Shown: positions 15,526 to 25,055, counted from the stretch's first letter. The stretch: 60,433 nt of DNA from an uncultured Eubacteriales bacterium (GCA_902373515.1 CABKML010000009.1:1-60433), one strand, 5' to 3'. Translations and numbers: made by a program. The notes: generated by a model not told the origin, from the letters alone.

Positions 15526-16809
15526 ATGTTTTGGAGAATGGTAGGCGGAGCACTTTTCCGTCAAAAGAAAAAAATGGCAATGGTTGCCATGACGATTGCT
15601 TTGGGTATATCACTGGCTACCGCTTTGATGAATGTCATGTTGGGAGTCGGCGATAAGATTAATAAAGAATTAAAGGTCTACGGTGCCAATATTTCAGTTG
15701 TGCCCAAGGACGCCTCGCTGCTTGACGATTTATACGGTCTGCAGGAAGGTGCGGGAGTCAACGATAAATATTTGTACGAGGCTGATGCTCCGAAAATCAA
15801 GCAGATTTTCTGGGGTTACAATATTGTGGATTTTGCCCCTTATTTGAAAGTCCGGGCGAAAATAGTCGGAACGGATGATCAGATTCTGCTGGTCGGTACC
15901 TGGTTTGCGAAAGAGCTGAAGATTCCGACCGGAGAAACTTTACAGGCCGGAGTGCGGAATTTGAAGACCTGGTGGCGTTTGCAGGGCGACTGGCCGGCAG
16001 ATGCCGATACTAAGGGTGCAATTGTCGGCTATTTGTTGGCTCAACAGAACGGTTGGCAAATAGGCAGCCGGATTAAGGTAGAAGCAGGCGGCCGGCAACA
16101 GGAATTAATTGTGCGCAGCTTGTTGAATGCCGGTGGCGATGAGGATAAGCGCATTTATACGAATTTGCAGGCAGCGCAGCAATTGGCGGATTTGGAGGGC
16201 AAAATATCCGGTATTGACGTGTCGGCTCTGACCACTCCGGATAATGCTTTGGCACGCAAAGCTTCGGTCAATCCCGATTCTTTGACTCCGACGGAAAGGG
16301 ATACCTGGTATTGCACGGCTTATACCGGCTCTATTTGTTATCAAATTCAGGAGGTCGTGCGTGACGGCGTTGCCAAGCCTATAAGACAGGTAGCCGAATC
16401 GGAGGGAACAATTCTTAATAAAACCAAATTGCTGATGCTGTTAATTACTGTTCTCAGCTCTATCGGCTCGGCTCTGGGAATCAGTAATCTGGTAACAGCG
16501 TCGGTTATGGAACGGGGCCAGGAAATCGGCCTGATTAAGGCCGTCGGCGGGCGTGATATTCGGATTATCATTTTGATTTTGACCGAAATTATACTTACCG
16601 GTCTCATCGGCGGTACTTGCGGCTATGTTATAGGCTTGGGATTCGCACAAATTATCGGTTTGACGGTCTTCGGCACGACGATACCGTTGGCGATTATGGT
16701 TATTCCGATTGATTTGCTTGTTTTGCTGGCCGTTATTCTGGTGGGCAGTATTCCGGCAATTCGTTATCTGTTATGTTTGAAGCCGACGGAAGTTTTGCAC
16801 GGGAGGTAA
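15526..16809 (+). CDS. FtsX/MacB-like ABC permease of the iron operon
   Basis: A 427-residue permease of the FtsX/MacB type: one N-terminal membrane helix (about 18-38), a large extracytoplasmic domain (about 45-300) and three C-terminal helices (about 305-425) with the typical 'VMERGQEIGLIKAVGG' coupling segment between helices. It starts one base after the previous stop and three bases before the next gene. With the second permease and the ATPase it matches the Cj1661-Cj1663 module of the Campylobacter P19 system, whose precise role in iron uptake is not settled. Confidence 0.9.
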   Translation: MFWRMVGGALFRQKKKMAMVAMTIALGISLATALMNVMLGVGDKINKELKVYGANISVVPKDASLLDDLYGLQEGAGVNDKYLYEADAPKIKQIFWGYNIVDFAPYLKVRAKIVGTDDQILLVGTWFAKELKIPTGETLQAGVRNLKTWWRLQGDWPADADTKGAIVGYLLAQQNGWQIGSRIKVEAGGRQQELIVRSLLNAGGDEDKRIYTNLQAAQQLADLEGKISGIDVSALTTPDNALARKASVNPDSLTPTERDTWYCTAYTGSICYQIQEVVRDGVAKPIRQVAESEGTILNKTKLLMLLITVLSSIGSALGISNLVTASVMERGQEIGLIKAVGGRDIRIIILILTEIILTGLIGGTCGYVIGLGFAQIIGLTVFGTTIPLAIMVIPIDLLVLLAVILVGSIPAIRYLLCLKPTEVLHGR

Positions 16810-16812
16810 AAT

Positions 16813-18018
16813 ATGCGTACAAAATCAATGTATTTAAAGATGATTCTCTGTTCGTTATTGCGCCGCCGTTCCAGAATGCTGATAGCTTTGTTGGCCGTAG
16901 CCATCGGTTCGACAATAATGTCAGGTATGATTACGATTTACTACGATATTCCGCGTCAATTGGGCAAGGAATTTCGTTCTTACGGTGCCAATTTCATGAT
17001 TTTGTCGGAGAATAACGCCAAAATTACGGCAGACCAGTTTGCGACGATAAAAGAAATTTTGCAGACGAAAAAGCTGGTCGGCATGGCTCCTTATCGTTAT
17101 GAAACGACGAAAATTAATCAGCATCCTTATATTTTAGCCGGAACCGACATGGACGAGGCGAAGAAGAACAGTCCGTTCTGGTACATCGAGGGTGAATGGG
17201 CCGACAGTCAAGATTCCGATGAAGTTATGATCGGGAAAGAGGTTGCTCGAACTTTAAGTCTGACCGTCGGTGATACATTTACCGTCCAGGGTGTCCTTTA
17301 CGGGCGGGATGTTGTGGCTTCCAAAGTGACGCATACGGCGGAAGATTATAAGAAAAAAGATGCTTTTAAGGATTATTATCGCAGTAAATTAAAAGTTAAG
17401 GGCATTATTACGACCGGCGGGGCGGAAGAAAGCTTTATTTTTCTGAACTTACCCAAGTTGAAAAGTTTGTTGGCCGATACGCAGATGCGTTTAGACGGTA
17501 TCGAGTGCAGTATCGAAGCGAATGCCGGAGAGTTGGAGAAAACGGCTAAGGAAATTACGCAGGCTTTACCCGGTATAGTCGGTCGTCCGGTCAGAAGAGT
17601 GACGCAGTCGCAGGATATTGTTTTGGGAAAATTACAAATTCTGGTTCTGCTGGTTGATACGGTTGTGCTGTTTTTAACGGTTATTTCGGTGTTGACAACA
17701 ATGATTGCCGTGGTGACGGAACGCCGCAAGGAAATCGGCTTGAAAAAGGCGTTGGGAGCGCCGGATCGCAGCATTATTGCCGAATTTATCGGCGAAGGTG
17801 CAGGAATCGGTGTTATAGGCGGTGCTTTGGGTGTCGCTTTCGGCTTCCTGTTCGCCCAACAGGTCAGTTTGAGTGTTTTCGGGCGAGCAATTGAATTTTC
17901 CTGGTGGATAATTCCTGTAACACTTATTATCTCAGTATTTGTTACGGTGTTGGCAAGTATTTGGCCTGTTAAACAGGCGACGAAGGTTGATCCGGCTTTG
18001 GTGCTGCGGGGCGAATAA
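16813..18018 (+). CDS. second FtsX/MacB-like ABC permease of the iron operon
   Basis: A 401-residue homologue of the preceding protein with the same topology: an N-terminal helix, an extracytoplasmic domain, then three helices with 'VVTERRKEIGLKKALGAPDRSI' and a terminal 'P.....DPALVLRGE' typical of MacB-type permeases. It probably forms a heterodimer with the preceding permease and is powered by the ATPase starting at 18037. Three-base spacing from the upstream gene indicates tight translational linkage. Confidence 0.9.
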   Translation: MRTKSMYLKMILCSLLRRRSRMLIALLAVAIGSTIMSGMITIYYDIPRQLGKEFRSYGANFMILSENNAKITADQFATIKEILQTKKLVGMAPYRYETTKINQHPYILAGTDMDEAKKNSPFWYIEGEWADSQDSDEVMIGKEVARTLSLTVGDTFTVQGVLYGRDVVASKVTHTAEDYKKKDAFKDYYRSKLKVKGIITTGGAEESFIFLNLPKLKSLLADTQMRLDGIECSIEANAGELEKTAKEITQALPGIVGRPVRRVTQSQDIVLGKLQILVLLVDTVVLFLTVISVLTTMIAVVTERRKEIGLKKALGAPDRSIIAEFIGEGAGIGVIGGALGVAFGFLFAQQVSLSVFGRAIEFSWWIIPVTLIISVFVTVLASIWPVKQATKVDPALVLRGE

Positions 18019-18036
18019 TAATAAGAGGTAAGAATT

Positions 18037-18807
18037 ATGGCAAATGATATAAAAGAAAAGCAACCGGAAAAGCTGCCGGCGGCAGTAAAAGTAAGTGGGC
18101 AGAAGACGGTAATTGCGCCTTTGCCGACGGATCACGATCCGCGCCCGGTGCTGGTGGCGCTGCGGGATGTGTCGAAGATTTATGCCAATGTTAATGCTTT
18201 GAAAGATATAAATCTGGACGTGCACAAAGGCGAATGGCTGTCAATTATGGGCTCTTCCGGTTCCGGTAAGACGACAATGATGAATATCATTGGCTGTTTG
18301 GACAAGCCGGTGGCCGGAGCAGTTTATCTTGACGGCGAAGATGTGACGAAGAAAAATCAGCATGAGCTGACAACTATCAGACGGGAAAAAATCGGCTTGA
18401 TTTTTCAACAGTTTCACTTGATTCAATATTTAACGGCACTGGAGAATGTGATGGTTGCACAATATTATCACAGTATGCCGGATGAAAAAGAAGCTTTAGC
18501 CGCTTTGGACAAAGTAGGATTAAAGGATCGGGCGAAGCATTTACCGAACCAATTATCAGGCGGCGAACAGCAAAGAGTTTGCATCGCCAGAGCTTTGATT
18601 AATAACCCGGAGATTATTCTGGCGGACGAACCTACAGGTAATCTGGATGAAACGAACGAGAAAATGGTGCTTGAAATTTTGCGTAATCTGCATCAGGAAG
18701 GCGCGACAATTGTTGTGGTCACGCATGATCCGGAAGTGGGTGAAGAAGCGGAACGTAAAGTGATTCTTGATTACGGGCGAATCAAAGATGTTATAGAATT
18801 ATCCTAA
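18037..18807 (+). CDS. ABC ATP-binding subunit of the iron operon
   Basis: A 256-residue ATPase of the LolD/MacB class. An unusual 40-residue N-terminal extension precedes the core. The Walker A is GSSGSGKTT, the Q-loop 'LIFQQFHLIQYLTALENV', the signature LSGGEQQRV, the Walker B 'IILADEPTGNLD' and the H-loop 'VVVTHDPEVG'. It would drive the two FtsX-like permeases encoded just upstream. The ribosome site AAGAGGT precedes ATG 18037. Confidence 0.93.
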   Translation: MANDIKEKQPEKLPAAVKVSGQKTVIAPLPTDHDPRPVLVALRDVSKIYANVNALKDINLDVHKGEWLSIMGSSGSGKTTMMNIIGCLDKPVAGAVYLDGEDVTKKNQHELTTIRREKIGLIFQQFHLIQYLTALENVMVAQYYHSMPDEKEALAALDKVGLKDRAKHLPNQLSGGEQQRVCIARALINNPEIILADEPTGNLDETNEKMVLEILRNLHQEGATIVVVTHDPEVGEEAERKVILDYGRIKDVIELS

Positions 18808-18937
18808 TTTCACTTCAGCTGCGGCTGCAAAAGCTGTAAAACCGGTGATCTGCGACTTGATTGGCGAGCCGGACATAATTTAAGGATTTGAGAAGTTACG
18901 AGGCTTCTTGAAAATTATTGTTTTTTGGAGGTGCGAA

Positions 18938-19387
18938 ATGCACAAATATAGATATTTAAAGATTGTCAGCTTGATTCAAGCTTTATTGGGCCTGATTTTG
19001 GCAGCAATGTCATTCATTTTAGTCCCTGTTTGTCCGCCCATGCACGGTATGCATATGTCCTGCTTCTATACGGGAATTTTAGTGACCTGCAGCGGCATTA
19101 TCATTTTGATTTTAGCTGCTTTGAATTATTTCCTGCAAAAAGACGGTTGGAATAAATTAATTGCCCTAGTGCAGATTATTATCGCCGCTTTAGCTTATAT
19201 GATTCCGAGTAAAATTATTCCGGTTGCCATCGGCACCAATATGCAGGGACATACCAGATTTATCGGTCTGTGCATGAAACCGATGCCCTGTTGGAACAGC
19301 TTCCGCGCTTCCAGTATTTGTCTGCTGTTGATTGTCATAATCGCTTTAGTTTATTTGGCAATGCAGTATGTGATGAAGAAAGACTAG
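18938..19387 (+). CDS. DUF4418-like membrane protein
   Basis: A 149-residue protein with four membrane helices and conserved Cys, Met and His clusters facing outward ('VCPPMHGMHMSCFYTG' and 'GLCMKPMPCWNS'), a pattern matching DUF4418. The Met/His/Cys richness suggests metal contact, but no function is established. ATG 18938 is chosen for its GGAGGTG site. DUF4418 genes commonly stand next to FtsX-like ABC genes, as here, and this one bridges the iron module and the second ABC pair. The 130-bp gap before it holds only a weak imperfect stem near 18890-18912. Confidence 0.8.
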   Translation: MHKYRYLKIVSLIQALLGLILAAMSFILVPVCPPMHGMHMSCFYTGILVTCSGIIILILAALNYFLQKDGWNKLIALVQIIIAALAYMIPSKIIPVAIGTNMQGHTRFIGLCMKPMPCWNSFRASSICLLLIVIIALVYLAMQYVMKKD

Positions 19388-19404
19388 AATGATTCTTTGT
19401 TGTT

Positions 19405-19427
19405 TCCGGTCCGGGATAAGGACCGGA
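19405..19427 (+). promoter_or_regulatory. perfect intra-operon hairpin
   Basis: TCCGGTCC at 19405-19412 pairs with GGACCGGA at 19420-19427 around a 7-nt loop. There is no U-tract after it, so it looks like an mRNA processing or stabilising stem rather than a terminator. Confidence 0.5.
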
Positions 19428-19455
19428 GACAGGTATTATAGACATAGGTGAAGTG

Positions 19456-20661
19456 ATGGAAAATAAATTTTCATTCCATAAATTGGCTAAAGCCAATATA
19501 CAGCACAAACCCCTGCGCAGTTTCTTTTTACTGCTGATAGTTTTTCTTTTCAGTTTAGCAGTTTTCAGCGGCTCTCTGTTCATTAATGCCCTCTCCGGCG
19601 GCGTGTTGCAGGTGTCCGCCCGGATGGGTGCGGATATTATGATTGTACCTTCCGGTTATAAGACAAATGTGGAAGCAGTTTTACTTAAAGGGGAACCTTC
19701 TACTTTTTATTTGCCGCAGGATACTTTGGAGGTGCTCAAGCAGCAACCGGGTGTGCTGAAAACCACACCGCAGTTGTATATCGCTACCTTATCCGCCTCC
19801 TGCTGTTCTTATCCGCTGCAAATTATCGGCATTGATACGGCCAGCGATTTTCTGGTGCAGCCATGGCTGAGGCAGACTTTGCCCCGCACTTTGCAGGATG
19901 ATGAAGCGCTGGTCGGCTACAACATTGTCGGTGAAGCGGGAGAAAAAATCAAATTCTTCGGTAAAGAGTTAAAAATAGCCGGACGCCTGAGCAAAACCGG
20001 TATGGGCTTCGACGGTACAGTGTTTGTTAATATGAATACAGCGAAAAAGCTGGTTCAGGCCGGAGCGGCCAAAGGTGTGCAAAAGGCGGTAGATAACAGT
20101 CAGGTCAGCGTGGTGATGGTCAAGGTCAAATCGGGCTTGGACCCGATCAAGGTCGCCGGTATTATTTCTAAAAATTGCAGTAATCGCGGGATTTTCGCTA
20201 TGGCCAGCAAGAGCTTTGTCAACGATTTGGCAGATAAGCTTTATTTGTTGGCGGGATTCATTCGCTTTTCTTTAGTCGGCTTATGGGTGATGGCACTTGT
20301 TATTTTGGCGTTGAGCTTTACAACTATGATTAATGAGCGCAAACGGGAATTGAGTGCTTTAAGAATTTTAGGGGCAAGGCGCAAACAATTGGTACAAATT
20401 GTTCTGGCTGAAGCTTGGCAGTTAAGCTTCAGCGGCAGCTTGGCCGGAACTCTTTGCGGTTTACTTGTCACTTTGATTAGTTTCCCTTTGTTGGCAAATC
20501 GCTGGGCGATGCCTCTGCCGCAGCCGGCGTGGACAACATATTTGCTTTTTGCCTGCTTTACTTTGATTGTCGGGATGGCAGTCGGGCCTTTGGCTTCATT
20601 GCCTGCTGCCGTGAAAGTCAGTAAGCGGGATGCTTATACCAGTATGAGGGAGACGGACTGA
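19456..20661 (+). CDS. FtsX-like ABC permease, second module
   Basis: A 401-residue permease with an N-terminal helix (about 20-42), an extracytoplasmic domain that includes the Cys pair 'SASCCSYPLQIIG', and three C-terminal helices with 'MINERKRELSALRILGARRKQL'. The start is ATG 19456, or the GTG directly before it, behind AGGTG. Its stop overlaps the ATG of the ATPase gene (TGATG). Together with the DUF4418 protein this resembles ABC units found after P19-type iron operons; the transported substrate is unknown. Confidence 0.88.
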   Translation: MENKFSFHKLAKANIQHKPLRSFFLLLIVFLFSLAVFSGSLFINALSGGVLQVSARMGADIMIVPSGYKTNVEAVLLKGEPSTFYLPQDTLEVLKQQPGVLKTTPQLYIATLSASCCSYPLQIIGIDTASDFLVQPWLRQTLPRTLQDDEALVGYNIVGEAGEKIKFFGKELKIAGRLSKTGMGFDGTVFVNMNTAKKLVQAGAAKGVQKAVDNSQVSVVMVKVKSGLDPIKVAGIISKNCSNRGIFAMASKSFVNDLADKLYLLAGFIRFSLVGLWVMALVILALSFTTMINERKRELSALRILGARRKQLVQIVLAEAWQLSFSGSLAGTLCGLLVTLISFPLLANRWAMPLPQPAWTTYLLFACFTLIVGMAVGPLASLPAAVKVSKRDAYTSMRETD

Positions 20662-21347
20662 TGCTTGAAATTAACGGTTTGACGAAAAAATACAAACGGG
20701 GCGAACAAATTGTTCCGGCCGTATGCGATTTAAGTATGACGGTGGCCGACGGTGAGTTTGTGCATATTGTCGGTCATTCCGGCAGCGGTAAATCGACCCT
20801 TTTGAGTTTGATTGCCGGACTTTTAACACCTGATGCAGGCGAAATTAAAATTGCTGCTGCCCCTTTTTCGACTTTGACGGATGAGGAGAGAGCGGTATTT
20901 CGCAATCATAATATCGGTGTAATTCCGCAAATGCCGACGTTGTTGGCGGCGCTTAATGTTTTTGATAATGTCGCTTTACCAGGGTATCTGGCTAAAAAAG
21001 ATGGCGATGTTGCCGGTCGGGTCTGGTATTTGCTCGACGAGTTGGGCATTCGCGATTTGGCGACAGCTTTGCCGCATACTTTGTCGGGCGGCGAAATACG
21101 ACGGGTTTTAATTGCCCGGGCTTTGATGATGGAGCCGAAATTGATTTTGGCGGATGAGCCGACATCGGATTTGGATCCGACGCGGACGAAGGAAGTTATG
21201 GAGCTGTTTCAGCGCATTAATCGGCAGGGAACGACCCTGGTAGTCGTTACGCACGAAACTGATACTCTGAGCTACGGCGATCGGGTTTTGGAGTTGTCCG
21301 GCGGCAAGTTCGTTACTTGTCAGCAGTCGCACGTTCAGGGCAGGTGA
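20661..21347 (+). CDS. ABC ATP-binding protein, second module
   Basis: A 228-residue LolD/MacB-class ATPase. The Walker A is GHSGSGKST, the signature LSGGEIRRV, the Walker B 'LILADEPTSDLD' and the switch His lies in 'VVVTHETDT'. It is translationally coupled to the preceding permease by a TGATG overlap and followed 8 bp later by a lipoprotein gene, so the three are one unit. Confidence 0.92.
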   Translation: MLEINGLTKKYKRGEQIVPAVCDLSMTVADGEFVHIVGHSGSGKSTLLSLIAGLLTPDAGEIKIAAAPFSTLTDEERAVFRNHNIGVIPQMPTLLAALNVFDNVALPGYLAKKDGDVAGRVWYLLDELGIRDLATALPHTLSGGEIRRVLIARALMMEPKLILADEPTSDLDPTRTKEVMELFQRINRQGTTLVVVTHETDTLSYGDRVLELSGGKFVTCQQSHVQGR

Positions 21348-21355
21348 GCAGATTA

Positions 21356-22963
21356 ATGATGAGATTTATTCGTACTTTGAGAAGCTTTTATATAACAAAA
21401 CGGCGAAAAACAAGAGCGGCGGCAAGTTACAGAAAGCCGGCAATTGTGCTGGTGGCGCTGCTGTTTATGGCCTCGACGATTTTATCAGCTTGTCAGAAAA
21501 ATAAATTAAATTCAATAGAAGAAAAACTCGGAAAAGATCAAGGAACAATCGAGCAGCAAACGGTCAAGCGGCGGGACCTTAACGTGGCTATTGCCGCCTT
21601 ACCGCGCCATCAGCGCCCGGAATTTGCCCAAACTTTGACGGAAAAAGCTTTAATTGACCAGTTGTATGAAGGCCCGGTAACTTTTCACAATAATAGAATC
21701 CGTTTACAACAGGCGGAAAAAATCACGTCCAATGCCGCTAAAACCGTTTGGACAATTAAATTGCGCCAGGATTTGCGCTGGTCGGACGGCAGTAGAATTA
21801 CAGCGGAAGATTATCGTCAAAGTTGGTTGCGCTATCTGACGGAGCCTGAGGCGGAAGCTTATCGGGCTTGGATTATTCTCAATGCTGAAGCGTTTACTCA
21901 AGGAAAAGTTACGGCGGAAAAGGTGGGAATTAAGGCGCAGGACGATACTTTGACTTTAACTTTGCAACGTCCGCTGCCGAATTTACCGGCCTGGTTGACA
22001 CAGAGCTTTTTTTGCCCGAGTAAATTTACTGCTGACGGTAAAGCTTTATATAACGGAGCTTATCAATTGAGCAGTGTAAGTGAGAAAGATATTAAATTGC
22101 AGGCTAATCGCTTTTACTGGGATGAGGTAAATGTTTGGCTGAAAGATATCAATATTAAGGTTATTCCGGATGAAATTCAGGCTTATGAAGCTTATCATAC
22201 GGGAATAATTGATTTTATCGGTGAGCCGTTTTATGCTATCGCCAAAGATCGGCGGGCGGCGGCCGTGAGCAGCGCGGAACATCTGACTTTCCCTTTAGCT
22301 CGTTTAGGTTATATAAAGTTGGAAAATCTTAAGCATCCGCTTTTTGCTGCAGCAGAAAAAAGACAGGCCTTGTATACCTTGTTGGATGCGCCTTTTCAGG
22401 CCCGTGTTATTCTGCAGGACGGTTCGGCGGCTTGGCCGCAACGCTTAACGCCCGATCAGGCAATGCGGCAGCAGGCGACGGAAACTTTGAAAAAAGGTTT
22501 ATCTGCAGCCGACTTGGAGAGCTTAACCGATAATAGTACAGTCGGTGTAGGCGGACAGACAATTCTGGAGAATCGTCTGTTGGTCAGCGTCAGTAAAGAT
22601 TGGTTGAATGCTTTGCGGATTCGTTTCCATTTGCTAAGAGTTGCGCCGCCGGATAAACCGGTAGATTTCAGGTACTGTACGGAACAGGCGCCGACAGATT
22701 CACCGGACAGTCTGCTGCAACTTTGGTCTTTACGACATATGTTGCAACTTGATAAGAAAACGGAACAGGCTGTTTGGCCGACAGGTGAGCTAAGTGACGC
22801 GGAGGAGGTGGAATTGCAGCAATTATGGCAGAAATTGCCGACTGAACTGGCACTTTTGCCTTTGACGACCCGTTTCGCTCTGATTATGACACGTCCGAAT
22901 TTGGTCGGGGTGAATGTCGATAAAACGGGCAGAATGCTTCTGAGCGATTTGCAATGGCGTTAA
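21356..22963 (+). CDS. oligopeptide-binding-type lipoprotein (SBP family 5)
   Basis: A 535-residue lipoprotein. A long basic N-region (about 25 residues rich in Arg and Lys) precedes the hydrophobic core and the lipobox LSAC (Cys at about residue 46). The mature part follows the OppA-like family-5 pattern: 'TLTEKALIDQLYEGPVTF', 'WTIKLRQDLRWSDGSRITAEDYRQSWLRYL', and the C-terminal 'LLPLTTRFALIMTRPNLVGVNV'. ATG 21356 has AGGTGA upstream and fits the signal sequence. Family-5 proteins bind peptides or heme and metal chelates for Opp-type importers, yet no Opp permease is adjacent. It may serve the FtsX-type module next to it or a transporter elsewhere. Confidence 0.85.
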   Translation: MMRFIRTLRSFYITKRRKTRAAASYRKPAIVLVALLFMASTILSACQKNKLNSIEEKLGKDQGTIEQQTVKRRDLNVAIAALPRHQRPEFAQTLTEKALIDQLYEGPVTFHNNRIRLQQAEKITSNAAKTVWTIKLRQDLRWSDGSRITAEDYRQSWLRYLTEPEAEAYRAWIILNAEAFTQGKVTAEKVGIKAQDDTLTLTLQRPLPNLPAWLTQSFFCPSKFTADGKALYNGAYQLSSVSEKDIKLQANRFYWDEVNVWLKDINIKVIPDEIQAYEAYHTGIIDFIGEPFYAIAKDRRAAAVSSAEHLTFPLARLGYIKLENLKHPLFAAAEKRQALYTLLDAPFQARVILQDGSAAWPQRLTPDQAMRQQATETLKKGLSAADLESLTDNSTVGVGGQTILENRLLVSVSKDWLNALRIRFHLLRVAPPDKPVDFRYCTEQAPTDSPDSLLQLWSLRHMLQLDKKTEQAVWPTGELSDAEEVELQQLWQKLPTELALLPLTTRFALIMTRPNLVGVNVDKTGRMLLSDLQWR

Positions 22964-22968
22964 AAAAG

Positions 22969-23020
22969 CGGCGATTAAAGCGGCGATTAGGCTTCTACAT
23001 GAAGTTAATCGCCGTTTTTA
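22969..23020. terminator. bidirectional terminator between convergent genes
   Basis: CGGCGATTA at 22981-22989 pairs with TAATCGCCG at 23006-23014, followed by TTTTTA. An extra copy of GCGGCGATTA just before it (22969-22978) gives, on the minus strand, an alternative arm followed by CTTTTTT, so both the lipoprotein gene and citC can end here. Confidence 0.75.
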
Positions 23021-24060
23021 ATTTTGTTTATTATAGGGGAGGCAGCCGGACTTTGCAGAAATTCCAGGGTGCTTGGTGGCAGCATTTCCTGCAGAACGGC
23101 ATAATGGTCTTCTTTGATTGCCCGGCGGACAGTAGAAGCGCTGATAATTTCCGACCCTATTTTTTTGCGCGGAATAATGCAGCAACTTAAGCCGTTACGC
23201 TGTAATTCTTCGGCTAAAACCCGATTATAAATAGCGGTGGTTTTACTTAGCGGTTCAGTACCTAAAAAGCGTTTGCCGATTTTCAATTTTTCAGCAATTT
23301 TACAAAAGATACCGGCCTCAATTTCCGCCTGCGATTCTACCGCCGCCGCAGAATCGGGTTGGAAATAAGCAGGAAAAGTTGCTGTACTGACAATATAGTA
23401 GCCGCTGTCATGATAGACTAAATTTTTAATAGAGGCAGTTCCTTTCCGGACCAATTCTTTTCTCACTTTGAAGGGAAAAACGCTATGGTCGGCACTGACT
23501 ATAAATAAATGCAGCAGGTCGACTTCGGCGGCCGCCTTGCTGATAAGATACAAATGCCCGGCAGTAAAGGGATTGGCGTTGAGGACGATTGCGCCGGCGT
23601 TTATCCCGGCAGAAACAGCGGAATTGTCGACCTCAAGACTTTCCTGCAAAAGCTTGTTGAGATAAGTGTCAAAGGCGTGCGCCTGATTTTCCATGAAGAT
23701 AATACCGTCGGCGGCAGTCTGCAGCAGATGAAAACCGAGATTTTCCAAAGGAGCGAGATTTTCGGCCTTGGTGTAAACGAAAAGCTGTTTGTAGCCGCGG
23801 GTGAATTGTTGCTTCATAATGGCGCTGACAAGCGGAGCCAATAATCCTTGATTTTGCCAAGCCGGTTTCACAGCCAGGCAGCGCAGCGTGTTTTCAAAAC
23901 AGCCGGCGGTAGCGACAAGTTCATCTTCCGGTGTATATAATCCTAAAATATAATCCAAATTGCGATCTAATTTGATTTTAACTTCCTGCAACAGTCTGTT
24001 AAGTTCATCATATTCCTGCCGACTTTGAGGCAAGATGCGGCGTATTTGTAAATCAAGCAT
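23005..24060 (-). CDS. citC: [citrate (pro-3S)-lyase] ligase
   Basis: A 351-residue enzyme that uses acetate and ATP to acetylate the prosthetic group of citrate lyase, switching it on. An N-terminal GNAT-like domain (about residues 15-135) precedes a nucleotidyltransferase-like domain with the diagnostic NPFTAGH motif at about residues 163-169. The length is normal. It is divergent from birA and separated from the other cit genes by birA, bioY and citG, an uncommon order; the cluster is otherwise complete. Its last codons lie within a bidirectional terminator. Confidence 0.95.
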   Translation of the reverse strand: MLDLQIRRILPQSRQEYDELNRLLQEVKIKLDRNLDYILGLYTPEDELVATAGCFENTLRCLAVKPAWQNQGLLAPLVSAIMKQQFTRGYKQLFVYTKAENLAPLENLGFHLLQTAADGIIFMENQAHAFDTYLNKLLQESLEVDNSAVSAGINAGAIVLNANPFTAGHLYLISKAAAEVDLLHLFIVSADHSVFPFKVRKELVRKGTASIKNLVYHDSGYYIVSTATFPAYFQPDSAAAVESQAEIEAGIFCKIAEKLKIGKRFLGTEPLSKTTAIYNRVLAEELQRNGLSCCIIPRKKIGSEIISASTVRRAIKEDHYAVLQEMLPPSTLEFLQSPAASPIINKIKNGD

Positions 24061-24149
24061 CAGTTGTATCCTTCACATTTCATCTATCCGTGAGTGTCTT
24101 ATAATTTAGAGGATAGATTTTCCGTAATCATAACATGAGGAGTGAAGAA

Positions 24150-25055
24150 ATGAAATTTCCTTTTTCAGAATATTGTGAGTGTTATAAAGATTTGCTGTTG
24201 CAATTTGCTAACGCCGTGCAAACGGGAGCAAGGTCTTCAACGGTCGACGTGTCGACGACCTTTACCGCCGATTCTGTTATTTGTCGCCGGGCAGCAGCCT
24301 GTCTGGAATATTGGCAGAACATCGATTCCACGCAATATCGCGCCAAAGAGGCGGCAGCTGCAGCGGCAGAAAACATCAACCTGATTATAGCGCGCCGGCA
24401 GGAAAAAGGCCGGGGCAGATACGGCAGACATTTCTTTTCCCCTTTAGGCGGTCTTTACTTTTCTTTTATTTTACCGCCGGGAAAGTTGCCGTTGGCCTTA
24501 TATACGCCTTTATTGGCGACGGCGCTGAGCGAGAGTCTGGCAAGTGTTTGTCAAAGGAATTGCCGTATCAAGTGGGTTAACGATCTTTATTGGCAAAAGA
24601 AAAAAGTGGCCGGTATTATTACGGAATTTGTCGCTTCCAAGCAGCCGCAGATTGTTTGCGGAATCGGCGTAAATTGGTGTGCGCCGCTTAACGCTTCACT
24701 GCCGCCGGAAATTGCAGGGAGAGTCGGTAATTTAGCTTTACCGCTGGCGAACGCTAACTTACAGACAGCTTATCTCAGTGATTTACAAAGTGAGTTATTA
24801 CTTGAGTTTTTCACGAAATTACAGCAGTATGAGGAGCAACGGATTGACGCTGCCGGCGATTTTATGGAGCTGTATGAGGCGAAACTGTTAGGAAAGGGTG
24901 AACAGGTCCTTTTGTCCGACGGGCGAGAAGTTCTTTTGCAGGGAGTGGATCATAATGACGGTTCCTTGCTTGTTTATCAAGGGAAAAAGCAACTAAAAAT
25001 CAATTCCGGAGAGGTGAGTTTACGTTTGGACGGCAATGAGGGTGTAAACTGGTAA
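24150..25055 (+). CDS. birA: biotin--[biotin carboxyl-carrier protein] ligase
   Basis: A 301-residue biotin protein ligase. Catalytic motifs are GRGRYGRHFFSPLGGLYFS (the GRGRxxR biotinyl-AMP loop) near residues 90-108 and 'KWVNDLYWQKKKVAGIITE'. There is no N-terminal helix-turn-helix, so this is the non-regulatory type. The start at 24150 follows GAGGAGTGA; the ATG at 24135 overlaps that site. Its position between citC and bioY inside the citrate cluster suggests it serves the biotin carrier of oxaloacetate decarboxylase encoded at 33161. Confidence 0.93.
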   Translation: MKFPFSEYCECYKDLLLQFANAVQTGARSSTVDVSTTFTADSVICRRAAACLEYWQNIDSTQYRAKEAAAAAAENINLIIARRQEKGRGRYGRHFFSPLGGLYFSFILPPGKLPLALYTPLLATALSESLASVCQRNCRIKWVNDLYWQKKKVAGIITEFVASKQPQIVCGIGVNWCAPLNASLPPEIAGRVGNLALPLANANLQTAYLSDLQSELLLEFFTKLQQYEEQRIDAAGDFMELYEAKLLGKGEQVLLSDGREVLLQGVDHNDGSLLVYQGKKQLKINSGEVSLRLDGNEGVNW

